Assembly (NCBI GenBank): GCA_964581165.1
Contig: CAZOMM010000024.1
Span: 1 to 26,438, forward strand
DNA: 26,438 nucleotides
Direction of reading: 5' to 3'
DNA from: CAZPAN01 sp964581165
GTDB taxonomy: Bacteria; Actinomycetota; Coriobacteriia; Coriobacteriales; CADBOM01
Shown here: positions 15,908 to 23,852 of the stretch, piece by piece
Numbering within the stretch: position 1 is the first letter of the stretch
How the letters are laid out: every line of letters starts with the position of its first letter
The notes under the pieces: generated by a model
Seen by the model: only the letters and a program-made list of their open reading frames with translations
The model's database searches: none
Told to the model about the DNA's origin: nothing
Position numbers and translations under genes: made by a program

Positions 15908-17305
15908 TTAAGCGGTAAGATAAGCAGCAACTAAGTCAAAAGCCGCCGACATTGCTTGCTCTGTTTGTGCATGATTAAGTGATTTTAGCGTGACGCGACA
16001 AATGCCTCGCTTCCTGTCTAGCCACACAGTGTAACCCGAATAAGCAGTTCCATTATTTCTGGAAAACTCAACCAAGTAGTCAATTGCTAAATGCTCAATC
16101 AGATGAGGAACGCTCATATCTTTAAGCTCTTCATCCTCATCGGTGCAGGCATGCTGAGTAAGCGTTGGCCTAGCAGCAATTGCATGATCGATCAGAGCTT
16201 CTGGAGCTTTCTCTAATCTCTTAGAAACGCTCAGCTTAAAATCGCAGGCAGTATCTCTAAAACGTACATCTATTATTTCAAGTTCTCCGTTAAGAGCGCT
16301 TTTTCCAATTAAAGAGCTGATAATCCGCCGAATCCTTAATAAAGAGATTCGTTTGTGGCGCATCGATTGCACCACAACCTCTAAGTGTCCAAGCTCAAAG
16401 CTATCGCCCACCGAGGGAATGCCGTCGATCGCATCCATAAGCCAGCCAGCCACGGTGTCGTACTCGTCAGACTCCTCAACAGGTATCCCCTCGAGCACTG
16501 CGTCGGCAACCGCTAATCTGCCATCGACCACCCATTCAGTATCAGAGATGCGTGTAACAAACTTGCGATCGGGATCGTATTCATCGGCAATCTCGCCCAC
16601 AATCTCCTCCACAATGTCTTCTACAGAGAGGAGACCGGCGATTCCCCCATATTCATCAACCACAATAACCATCTGATTGTGCTCGCTTTGCATCTCGCTA
16701 AGCAGCGGAAGAATATCCTTTGTTTCGGGAACAAAAACCGGAGTTCGTATATAAGCGCTAACCAGATCGTTCTCGCGATCGCTCATCAGTGGCTCTAAGA
16801 GATCTTTGACCATGGCTATGCCGATAATCTTGTCACGATCGCCCTGAAAAACCGGCAATCGCGAAAAACCGGTCTCACGCATGCGCCTTATCACTTGAAT
16901 TACAGTCATCGTGTCTTCTACTACCACCATGTCGACACGTGGAACCATAATCTCTCGTGCCACAGTGTCGCCCATGTCAAAAATCTCGCCAATCATTCGT
17001 TTTTCTTCGTCGAGAAGATCGTCGTGCTCTTTAACGAGATTTTTGATTTCTTCTTCGCTGATCGAAGACCGCTTGCCGCCAAACTTAGCAGCAAAGAACT
17101 CAGCGATTGTAGCTACAAAAGAGGCGAATGCACCACGGTCGGAGGTGTCGCGATCTGAGGCACCACGACCAGAGCTGTCGCGATCTGAAGCGCCGCGATC
17201 AGAGATGCGGCGACTAGAGCCGCTACGATCAAAGCTGCGACTGTGATAGGGGGAACCATCGTCGGAGCGATTGTCCGATCGATGTCTGCGTGATCGACCC
17301 TTCAT
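15908..17305 (-). CDS. CorC/HlyC-type CBS-pair protein with CphA-N-like C-terminal domain
   Basis: This 465-residue protein has four parts. Residues 1-60 are Arg, Ser, Asp and Gly rich with repeated SDRGA-type units. Residues about 80-245 hold a CBS pair in the CorC arrangement (EIMVPRVDMVVVED, GFSRLPVF, VVDEYGGIAGLLSVEDI). Residues about 248-330 are the CorC_HlyC domain. Residues about 335-465 are an added domain with SVPHLIEHLAIDYLVE (H401, E404, H405), resembling the N-terminal region of cyanophycin synthetase. The membrane domain (DUF21) of larger relatives is absent, so it is a soluble CorC form; CorC proteins are linked to Mg or Co efflux. It starts 2 bases after the purE stop, and its only ribosome binding site is CAGG in the end of purE. 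Function of the added domain is unknown. Confidence 0.85.
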   Translation of the reverse strand: MKGRSRRHRSDNRSDDGSPYHSRSFDRSGSSRRISDRGASDRDSSGRGASDRDTSDRGAFASFVATIAEFFAAKFGGKRSSISEEEIKNLVKEHDDLLDEEKRMIGEIFDMGDTVAREIMVPRVDMVVVEDTMTVIQVIRRMRETGFSRLPVFQGDRDKIIGIAMVKDLLEPLMSDRENDLVSAYIRTPVFVPETKDILPLLSEMQSEHNQMVIVVDEYGGIAGLLSVEDIVEEIVGEIADEYDPDRKFVTRISDTEWVVDGRLAVADAVLEGIPVEESDEYDTVAGWLMDAIDGIPSVGDSFELGHLEVVVQSMRHKRISLLRIRRIISSLIGKSALNGELEIIDVRFRDTACDFKLSVSKRLEKAPEALIDHAIAARPTLTQHACTDEDEELKDMSVPHLIEHLAIDYLVEFSRNNGTAYSGYTVWLDRKRGICRVTLKSLNHAQTEQAMSAAFDLVAAYLTA

Positions 17306-17307
17306 TT

Positions 17308-17781
17308 TTAACCTGCCTGCTCTTGCTTGTATTTAGCGAATGCAGAGGCAAGCTCGGCATCAGAAAGGGCAAGGATTTGGATTGCCAGAAGTGCGGCATT
17401 CATCGAGCCATTTATAGCCACCGTTGCCACAGGAACACCCTTTGGCATCTGAACAATCGAGAGGAGCGAATCCATACCGCCCAAATCGCTGGTTTTAATA
17501 GGAATGCCAATTACTGGCAAAGTTGTGTGAGAAGCCACAACGCCTGGCAGAGCAGCTGCCTTGCCAGCAGCTCCAATAATCACCTTAATGCCTCTGTCGG
17601 CTGCACCCGAGGCCCAAGCTGCAACCTTATCCGGTGCCCTGTGGGCAGAGGCCACAATCTTCTCGTAGGGCACAGAAAACTTCTCAAGAGTTTCGATGCA
17701 GGGACGTACAGCCTCATCATCAGAGGCAGAACCCATAATTACTCCCACAAGCGGATTTTCGGACATATCATTTTCGGACAT
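17308..17781 (-). CDS. purE: 5-(carboxyamino)imidazole ribonucleotide mutase
   Basis: At 158 residues this has the normal length of class I PurE, which converts N5-CAIR to CAIR in purine synthesis together with PurK. Signatures are VIMGSASDDEAV near the start, SAHRAPDK, and GAAGKAAALPGVVASHTTLP. No purK is in the window. The frame is open further upstream to 17901, but the ATG at 17781 is the first with a plausible ribosome binding site (GGAG at a 10-base spacing). A second ATG at 17766 is created by a perfect 15-bp tandem duplication (ATTTTCGGACATATC on the plus strand, 17755-17784), so the product begins MSENDMSEN. It is the first gene of a pair with the CorC-like gene. Confidence 0.93.
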   Translation of the reverse strand: MSENDMSENPLVGVIMGSASDDEAVRPCIETLEKFSVPYEKIVASAHRAPDKVAAWASGAADRGIKVIIGAAGKAAALPGVVASHTTLPVIGIPIKTSDLGGMDSLLSIVQMPKGVPVATVAINGSMNAALLAIQILALSDAELASAFAKYKQEQAG

Positions 17782-17819
17782 ATCTTTATCACTCCTATGT
17801 TTACGCTTTGCAAGTCCAT
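17739..17819 (-). CDS. Possible 26-codon leader ORF overlapping the purE start
   Basis: ATG at 17819 has AGGAG at a 6-base spacing, a better ribosome binding site than that of purE itself. The frame reads MDLQSVNIGVIKICPKMICP and a few more residues to TAA at 17739, crossing the purE start out of frame. No family is recognisable. It could be a regulatory leader or chance. Confidence 0.25.
   Translation of the reverse strand: MDLQSVNIGVIKICPKMICPKIRLWE
17755..17784. repeat. Perfect 15-bp tandem duplication at the purE start
   Basis: ATTTTCGGACATATC occurs twice without spacing or mismatch. It duplicates the start codon and five residues of purE. Confidence 0.95.
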
Positions 17820-17850
17820 TAAAAACTCCTGCAAATCCCACAGGCAAAAT

Positions 17851-17903
17851 CTCGCACAAGAACTCTCGCACAAGAACTCCTGTGCAAGAAATACCGCACA
17901 AAG
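17851..17903. repeat. Degenerate GCACAAGAA array upstream of purE
   Basis: CTCGCACAAGAA, CTCTCGCACAAGAA, CTCCTGTGCAAGAA and TACCGCACAAAG follow each other with a period of 12-15 bp. The motif resembles the TGTACAAGAA array upstream of pit. It lies in the 371-base gap between purE and metX. The part 17904-18102 shows no gene. Confidence 0.8.
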
Positions 17904-18102
17904 CAATCCCGTCAGCTTAAAGCTATTCGCTTATCGAAAAAGCATTTAATGTTGAGCAGTAGAGCAGACTTGCACCATACGCGCAATGATAACATGCAGA
18001 TAAACCGGGGATTCGCACATGCGAGATAAGTCTTCCCTACTATCACATTTAAATTTTGCACCTTTAAAGCAAGTGGATATTTCTGTAAAAAGCCGAGATT
18101 TC

Positions 18103-18141
18103 CAATTGCAACACGCAATTGAATCACGCAATTGCATCATG
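18103..18141. repeat. Three 13-bp repeats with CAATTG cores before metX
   Basis: CAATTGCAACACG, CAATTGAATCACG and CAATTGCATCATG are exactly adjacent, with the palindrome CAATTG every 13 bp. The array ends just before the metX ribosome binding site (GGAG, 18143-18146). Confidence 0.9.
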
Positions 18142-18152
18142 CGGAGCTGATA

Positions 18153-19859
18153 ATGACAGACAAAAGCAAACTTGAGGCCGCAAGTCTCTCTTTGGATGGG
18201 CTTTCGGCCGAGGAACAAGAATATAGGCTCAGGGTTGCGCAAACACCCTATTTTTCGGGCAATATGCTCATAGACGAGCAGATCACACTTTCTTCTGGCA
18301 AGACTCTGCCGCAGGCAGTAGTAGCCTATGACACATGGGGAACGCTCTCAGCTCAGCGAGACAATGTAATACTCATAGAGCATGCACTATCAGGAAATTC
18401 GCATGTTGCCGATGCTTACCGCGAAGGAGAATTTCGCGAGGGCTGGTGGAATCGCATTGTAGGGCCTGGCAAGGCCATCGATACCGACAAGTATTTTGTG
18501 GTCTGCGCCAATGTATTGGGAGGATGCTCCGGCTCAACCGGACCCTCTTCTAAAATACCTGGCACAGACAGGCGCTGGGGAATGGACTTTCCTGTAGTTA
18601 CCGTAAAAGACATGGTGGTGGTTCAAAAGCGCTTCCTCGAAAAGCTGGGAATCGAGCAACTGGTTGCTGTAATCGGAGGCTCACTAGGAGGAATGCAAAC
18701 TCTCGTTTGGGCCAAAAAATTCCCCGAGATGGCAAATAGATGCATTGCAATTGCGAGCACCTGGCGCACATCGGCCCAATCCATTGCGTTTAACGAGGTC
18801 GGCCGCAAAGCAATCATCAACGACCCACTCTTCAAAAACGGTCAGTACGATCCTGCCAATCCACCGGCTCATGGCCTAGCAATTGCTAGGATGATAGGAC
18901 ACATTACCTACCTTTGCGAGGAGTCGATGAATCGTAAATTCGGGCGGCAACTTATGGGAGATAAGCCCGGCTTTACGATGGATCGGGAGTTTCAGGTCGA
19001 GAGCTACCTAAACCATCAGGGTTACAAATTTGTGGATCGCTTTGATGCTAACTCTTACCTCTACATTACTAGGGCCATCGATTACTTCTCGCTTTGTCAT
19101 TCCTGCGAGGGAATTACCAAACGCTTTGCAAATTCTCCCGTAAAAATGATGTTGCTGTCCTTTGATTCGGACTGGCTCTTCCCAACCAATCAAACGCGCG
19201 ATTTGCTAAACGCCCTTACAGCAGCTGGGGTCGAAACCACATTTGCCGAGCTAGAATACCCCTTTGGCCATGATTCATTTTTGTTAGAAGTACCCAAACA
19301 GTCTCGTTACCTGAGAGCTTTTTTGGGAGATAGCCCAGCCGATGATGAGCCAACACACACTAGGCATCATAAGTCGATAGACTCAAGACCCGATCTTGTT
19401 GCAATTTCTGAAAACGTCTCGAGTGGATCACGTGTCTTAGACCTAGGTTGTGCCGACGGTCTGCTGCTCGATTGGCTAAGAGCGTATCTCAACTGCACTG
19501 TCTATGGCGTGGACATCGACGAGGACGAGGTGATAGCCACAGCTTCTCGCGACATCCCNNNNNNNNNNNNNNNNNNNNNNNNNNNNNNNNNNNNNNNNNN
19601 NNNNNNNNNNNNNNNNNNNNNNNNNNNNNNNNNNNNNNNNNNNNNNNNNNNNNNNNNNTGGTACGAAACCCCCAATATTCACCACACAACGCTGCTAGAC
19701 TTTCGCGACTTTGTTAACTCCAATGGTGGAAAGATCGAGCGGGAGGCCTATCTGCATGTGGGTACTGGCGGCGAGATCAAACGCATCTCGTCTATGCCTA
19801 ACATGAGAGCAGACACAGTGATAGTTGTAGCTTCGGCGACAGACGCACCACAGGCGTAG
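18153..19859 (+). CDS. metX: Homoserine O-acyltransferase MetX fused to MetW, interrupted by an assembly gap
   Basis: The first ~390 residues are an alpha/beta-hydrolase homoserine O-acyltransferase: GGSLGGMQ with nucleophile S177, FDSDWLFP with D340, and GHDSFLLE with H373. This step activates homoserine for methionine synthesis; acetyl and succinyl specificity cannot be separated by eye. From about residue 415 comes a MetW-like methyltransferase fold with the SAM-binding VLDLGCADG, then the N run, then WYETPNIHHTTLLDF, the conserved MetW C-terminal part. MetX and MetW are usually separate neighbouring genes, so this is a fusion. The ATG at 18153 is chosen because GGAG lies 6 bases upstream; an in-frame TTG at 18132 is less likely. 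The 100 N are not a multiple of three, so the frame across them is nominal. Confidence 0.92.
   Translation: MTDKSKLEAASLSLDGLSAEEQEYRLRVAQTPYFSGNMLIDEQITLSSGKTLPQAVVAYDTWGTLSAQRDNVILIEHALSGNSHVADAYREGEFREGWWNRIVGPGKAIDTDKYFVVCANVLGGCSGSTGPSSKIPGTDRRWGMDFPVVTVKDMVVVQKRFLEKLGIEQLVAVIGGSLGGMQTLVWAKKFPEMANRCIAIASTWRTSAQSIAFNEVGRKAIINDPLFKNGQYDPANPPAHGLAIARMIGHITYLCEESMNRKFGRQLMGDKPGFTMDREFQVESYLNHQGYKFVDRFDANSYLYITRAIDYFSLCHSCEGITKRFANSPVKMMLLSFDSDWLFPTNQTRDLLNALTAAGVETTFAELEYPFGHDSFLLEVPKQSRYLRAFLGDSPADDEPTHTRHHKSIDSRPDLVAISENVSSGSRVLDLGCADGLLLDWLRAYLNCTVYGVDIDEDEVIATASRDIXXXXXXXXXXXXXXXXXXXXXXXXXXXXXXXXXXWYETPNIHHTTLLDFRDFVNSNGGKIEREAYLHVGTGGEIKRISSMPNMRADTVIVVASATDAPQA
19559..19658. other. Assembly gap of 100 N inside metX-metW
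   Basis: Exactly 100 N, the conventional placeholder for a gap of unknown length. Comparison with the MetW family suggests that roughly 75-80 residues are missing between the two flanks, more than 100 bases. Confidence 0.95.
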
Positions 19860-19870
19860 ACGTGCCGGGT

Positions 19871-20025
19871 GGGTGCGCAGAAGCCGCGCTGGGCTCAGAC
19901 AGTCCTCGTTCGCCCTCTCAGTCCTACCAAACACGCTTTTATTTGTATGAACTTAGTTTTAAAAAGACTTTTCTAGTTAGCTTCGCTCGCTGCGGAACTC
20001 GCCAGCGCCGGCATTCTGCGCACCC
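19871..20025. repeat. Long inverted repeat around a 109-base spacer in the metX downstream gap
   Basis: The 22 bases at 19871-19892 (GGGTGCGCAGAA then GCCGCGCTGG) are the reverse complement of the 24 bases at 20002-20025, apart from two single-base insertions. The spacer is AT-rich in the middle. No coding frame is credible, and no target-site duplication is clear. The remaining intergenic bases, 20026-20108, hold only a 7-bp ATCGTTG/CAACGAT pair. Confidence 0.75.
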
Positions 20026-20108
20026 TTTGTCGAGAGTCTATCGTTGTTGAACGCTTCTAGTTTGCCTATCTCAACGATGGCTTAACATGAGCTTGTCAGA
20101 GGCCCACA

Positions 20109-23100
20109 TTATCCAGTTAGATACTCCTCTATGCTCGCCGAAACCGCAGAGGTACCTCCAAAGATATACAGCTGCTCGCTTGGATGAGCCGATAAAACCG
20201 TAAGAGCCCTTGTAGAGGAGTCCTTTACAAGTAGCACTACTGCGTCATTGAGTCCGCACAGCGCTGCACCCGCAAGGGCATCGGGGAAGTTCAGACCCGA
20301 TGCTACACCGGCAGCGGTCGTGCTTAGACCAAGCGAAATTGCATACTCAGCAATGCGTCGCGAAGTCTCGTAGCGATCGGATCCTCCCAAACGCGTAATG
20401 GTAGACGTTTGGGGCAGCGAAGAAACCACCTCTTCGCTCACTGCAGCCGTGCCACCCAAAACAACAATGTTCGAGAATCCAGACAAGGCATCGTAGAGCC
20501 AATCGGGAGCTTCGTCACCTACCAAAAAGACAGGAGCCTGCTGCGAATATGCAACCGAAGAGGCCGACAGAGCATCGGCATAATTTTGAGACGTAGCAAC
20601 AAAGGCTGTATCGCCCCACTGATCTGCGCCAAAAGAATAAACCTCATGAGCGGTCTCAACACGACTGTCGCCATATATCCGCGTACAGCTAATCCCCATC
20701 GCTGACACCTGGCTTGCCACCGCAGCCGACACCGCAGCTGTGCCCCCCACAATATAGACCTGCGTCACGCCTAGTGAGCTCAAGGTACTGCGCGCCTCAC
20801 TTGACAAGGAGTTAGTATTGGTAAGCAAAATCGGCGCGTCGTACAAGCCCGCCAAAGCAGAAGCCGCCAAGGCATCGGGCCAGTTTTGGCCTGACACCAA
20901 GACCGCAACCCGGCTGCTAGTCCAACCTTCGGACACAATAGAAGCCATAGTTTTATAGCGATCAGAGCCGGCAAGACGTGTTATCTGCATGCTATCAATC
21001 TCAAAACCTAGCAAGGTCCACACATTAAGCAGCGTCTGTCGAGTAGAGGAGCTTAGCCCATCCTCGGTTCCCACAAAAATCATGCTCGATATTTCATTCA
21101 TGCGCGAGCTAAGGTAATCGTCAACAAGCGTCTCTCCGGCCTCGTCATTGTCAGCCAACAGCATCACGGTATTCAACGATGCTGCAAGCAAGGCAGCACA
21201 GGCGCTACCTGCCGCGTCACCCAGCCCTGCCACCACTACTTCCATCTCGCTGGTCTCGCACAGGCCTTCGTTTTCCATACGCTCGACCATCTCTATGCTT
21301 AAATCGTCGCCCCCATCACAGGCAAGAACTGAATACTGGGTAGAAGACCTGCCCACAATGCTGCTTAGGGTCTGAGCGGCAGAACTTGTGCCTCCCACCA
21401 CCACCATATTTTCGAAGGAGCTGGTCTTTAACAAACTGCGTGTTTGGGCACTTACCTGGCCGCTTTCCTCACAGAAGAGAAGAGGGATGCCAGCCTGAGC
21501 CGCATAGGCGCTCACCGCAGAAGCAGCATCGTTGCTTGCACACAGATACACCGTAGAAGCATCGCTCAAACCTGCATCAGACCCAAGGCGCAGCCAAAGC
21601 CGATACGCCGCTTCGGCACTGTCACTTGCATTGATACGCGACACGCTCGGTCGATTCGAAAGCGAGGATATGGTGGTGATTACATCGTTATCAACTAGGC
21701 TAGATGAACCTACAACGATCACCTGCGTAGATTGCATACGTCGGATTTCGGTAGCAGTATCACTTGGCAGCGCATCTTTTTCTACAAACAATACGCTCCA
21801 TCCCAGCTGTGCTGCATAAACCGAACTTACTAGGGCAATTTCGGGATAGTCCGTAGGAACCAAAAGCACCGTCGTAAGCGAAGAAGAGTCGTACAGCGCA
21901 CTCGACACCGATGCCGCTACGGCAGCTATATCATCACCTTCGTAGACGGTTTCTTCTATCGCAGCATACTCAACATTAAAGATCGCCGAGCTGCTTCCCG
22001 TATAGCTACCTGCCCCCGTAATGCTTAAGGTGTAGGCTCCCACAAGCGATATATTGTCCAGCTCATAGGACACGTCATCCATAACTATGCTTACGATTGT
22101 GAAATCTGTACCTTCGCTGAGTTCTGTTCCTTTGGCAGAGGTAACAGTAAATTCCACATCTATGCTCGCACCGTTGTAGTAGTAAGGATCTTGAGAAAAA
22201 CTAATCTGAGCAGATGCTAAATCAAAGAGACTGCCCTTGTAGGCATAGCAGGACTCGCTGATGGTGTCATCGACCACAAGCCCATCCTCAAACAGCCAAG
22301 CTTCTTCGTCATCCAAAGACGGTACAGCTCCTCCATCGTCGTAGATCTGTCCCTCTTCGAAACTGCTGGTATTGATCTGCAGAATGCTCACATCGTCACG
22401 CAGACGTGCAGAGCCAAGCACGTTGCTGCCCGATTCGGCATCGGACAGACTCCCATAGAAGCTCACGTTGTAGTAGTAGTGCAGTTCGGCCTCTGTGTAA
22501 GGATAGGAGGAGTCCGCATCTGAGGAAACAGAGCCTCCTCCCGAGCCATAGCCACTCGAATAATCCCAGCGCGTTCCCCAGCTAACTACATTGGTAATTG
22601 ATGTACAACCATAAAAGGGATGATCCGACTGACTAACAGAACCAGTACTGATTGCATAACCATCGGCATCGGCAAGCCAAATAACATCGGTAAGTGCAGT
22701 ACAGCCATAGAAGGCTCTGATGCGGAAGGGAGCAGAGGTATCGGTGAGTTCCGGAATACTGATGTATTGCAGGCCAGTACAGTTAGCGAACGCCCCTTGG
22801 CCCATCTGCTCGTAAGATTCTCCGCGAAACTTTACCGTAACTAGATTGGTCTGGTACTGAAAGCAGTAGTTGGGAATGGTATCAGCTTCGGGAAACTCCA
22901 CATAAGTCAAAGACCCCGGATAGGATGCGGAGCATGCAAATGTATAGGCACCAATAGATTCAAGCACACAGTCCTCATCAAATGTCAGTGTTTCTACCGC
23001 ATCACACATCTGAAAGGCATTTGCGCCGATGATCTTTACGCTAGCGGGAATATACAGCGACGTAAAGGAACGACAACGAAAGAAAGCAGCAGCCCCTATT

Positions 23101-23729
23101 TCTTCCAAGGTTTCAGGCAAATCTATTTCACTTAAAGCCTCGCAACGGTAAAAAGCACGCGTGCCTATGCTGAGAACACCTTCGGGAATGCTTATCTGCT
23201 CAAGGCCCGCACAATCATAAAATGCATAATCGCCAATACCCACTACCCGATAGCTCTCGCCCTCATAAACTACCTCTTCGGGAATTTCGAGCGAACCTTC
23301 AAAAGAGGAGTCGATGGCAGGAGTTTGAGCTTCAACATCACCTTCAACGAATACCTCCCCTTCGGCCGAAACTCGGAAGGATACCTCTACCCCCGAGATT
23401 TCTAGACTAAAAGTACTCGAAGGCTCAAGGCTTAGGCTTATCGAATTGTAAAGAGCTATCTCTTCTGCTACAAACTCAGTGTTTGCTAGCTCCTGCGCGG
23501 AATTCGAATTAGTATCTGATTCGGAGTTGGTCTCTCCAGCTTCTAAGACATCCCCTACTTCGCCCAAGGTCTCTTCGTTAGAAACTTCAGTTTCTGCAAG
23601 AGAACTATCCTCTTGTGCAAAGGCAGTCGCTGGGAAACAAGAGAAAACTAGAGCAAACCCTAGGAAAATGCGAAGCAAAACCAATGCCGCATCTTTGTAG
23701 CACTTATGTGTATTAGCTCTGTTGCGCAT
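20109..23729 (-). CDS. Secreted surface protein: BspA-type LRRs plus CWB2 cell-wall-binding repeats
   Basis: A 1206-residue exported protein. A signal peptide ends near AFA-QE (about residue 38), followed by an acidic Ser/Glu linker. Residues about 157-381 are BspA-type leucine-rich repeats (IGDYAFYDCAGLEQISIPEGV-like units), which often bind host or bacterial surfaces. A linker and Ig-like segment (GAGSYTGSS) run to about 590. Residues about 595-910 look like three decayed CWB2 units. Residues about 915-1206 are three good CWB2 units (RLAGSDRYKTM, NWPDALAASALAGLYDAP, VYIVGGTAAVS), which attach proteins to the wall polymer non-covalently. No sortase motif is present. The ATG at 23729 has GGGG 8 bases upstream; the longer frame begins with GTG at 23765 inside a terminator. 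The next CWB2 gene lies just upstream on the same strand. Confidence 0.9.
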   Translation of the reverse strand: MRNRANTHKCYKDAALVLLRIFLGFALVFSCFPATAFAQEDSSLAETEVSNEETLGEVGDVLEAGETNSESDTNSNSAQELANTEFVAEEIALYNSISLSLEPSSTFSLEISGVEVSFRVSAEGEVFVEGDVEAQTPAIDSSFEGSLEIPEEVVYEGESYRVVGIGDYAFYDCAGLEQISIPEGVLSIGTRAFYRCEALSEIDLPETLEEIGAAAFFRCRSFTSLYIPASVKIIGANAFQMCDAVETLTFDEDCVLESIGAYTFACSASYPGSLTYVEFPEADTIPNYCFQYQTNLVTVKFRGESYEQMGQGAFANCTGLQYISIPELTDTSAPFRIRAFYGCTALTDVIWLADADGYAISTGSVSQSDHPFYGCTSITNVVSWGTRWDYSSGYGSGGGSVSSDADSSYPYTEAELHYYYNVSFYGSLSDAESGSNVLGSARLRDDVSILQINTSSFEEGQIYDDGGAVPSLDDEEAWLFEDGLVVDDTISESCYAYKGSLFDLASAQISFSQDPYYYNGASIDVEFTVTSAKGTELSEGTDFTIVSIVMDDVSYELDNISLVGAYTLSITGAGSYTGSSSAIFNVEYAAIEETVYEGDDIAAVAASVSSALYDSSSLTTVLLVPTDYPEIALVSSVYAAQLGWSVLFVEKDALPSDTATEIRRMQSTQVIVVGSSSLVDNDVITTISSLSNRPSVSRINASDSAEAAYRLWLRLGSDAGLSDASTVYLCASNDAASAVSAYAAQAGIPLLFCEESGQVSAQTRSLLKTSSFENMVVVGGTSSAAQTLSSIVGRSSTQYSVLACDGGDDLSIEMVERMENEGLCETSEMEVVVAGLGDAAGSACAALLAASLNTVMLLADNDEAGETLVDDYLSSRMNEISSMIFVGTEDGLSSSTRQTLLNVWTLLGFEIDSMQITRLAGSDRYKTMASIVSEGWTSSRVAVLVSGQNWPDALAASALAGLYDAPILLTNTNSLSSEARSTLSSLGVTQVYIVGGTAAVSAAVASQVSAMGISCTRIYGDSRVETAHEVYSFGADQWGDTAFVATSQNYADALSASSVAYSQQAPVFLVGDEAPDWLYDALSGFSNIVVLGGTAAVSEEVVSSLPQTSTITRLGGSDRYETSRRIAEYAISLGLSTTAAGVASGLNFPDALAGAALCGLNDAVVLLVKDSSTRALTVLSAHPSEQLYIFGGTSAVSASIEEYLTG

Positions 23730-23760
23730 TTTTCTTCCCCTTTTTCTTCCTCTCAACGAA

Positions 23761-23799
23761 AACACAGGAGCTGCTGCGTAGCGCGACAGCCCCTGTGTT
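23761..23799 (-). terminator. Intrinsic terminator of the upstream CWB2 gene
   Basis: AACACAGGAGCTG (23761-23773) pairs with CAGCCCCTGTGTT (23787-23799) with one mismatch and a 13-base loop. Read on the minus strand it ends in TGTGTTTTC. It separates the two surface-protein genes, so they are probably transcribed independently. Confidence 0.75.
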
Positions 23800-23852
23800 G
23801 ATTAGATACCTCAGGTGTAAGGAAGGCATACACCTAAGTTTTGTTTTTGATC

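Noticed and set aside
17290..17949. 219-residue plus-strand frame over purE
   Set aside because: It lies entirely opposite purE and its leader, which has clear family signatures; no motif of its own.
19860..19940. tRNA gene
   Set aside because: No T-loop GTTCGAAT-type sequence or cloverleaf could be placed; the GC-rich part is one arm of an inverted repeat.
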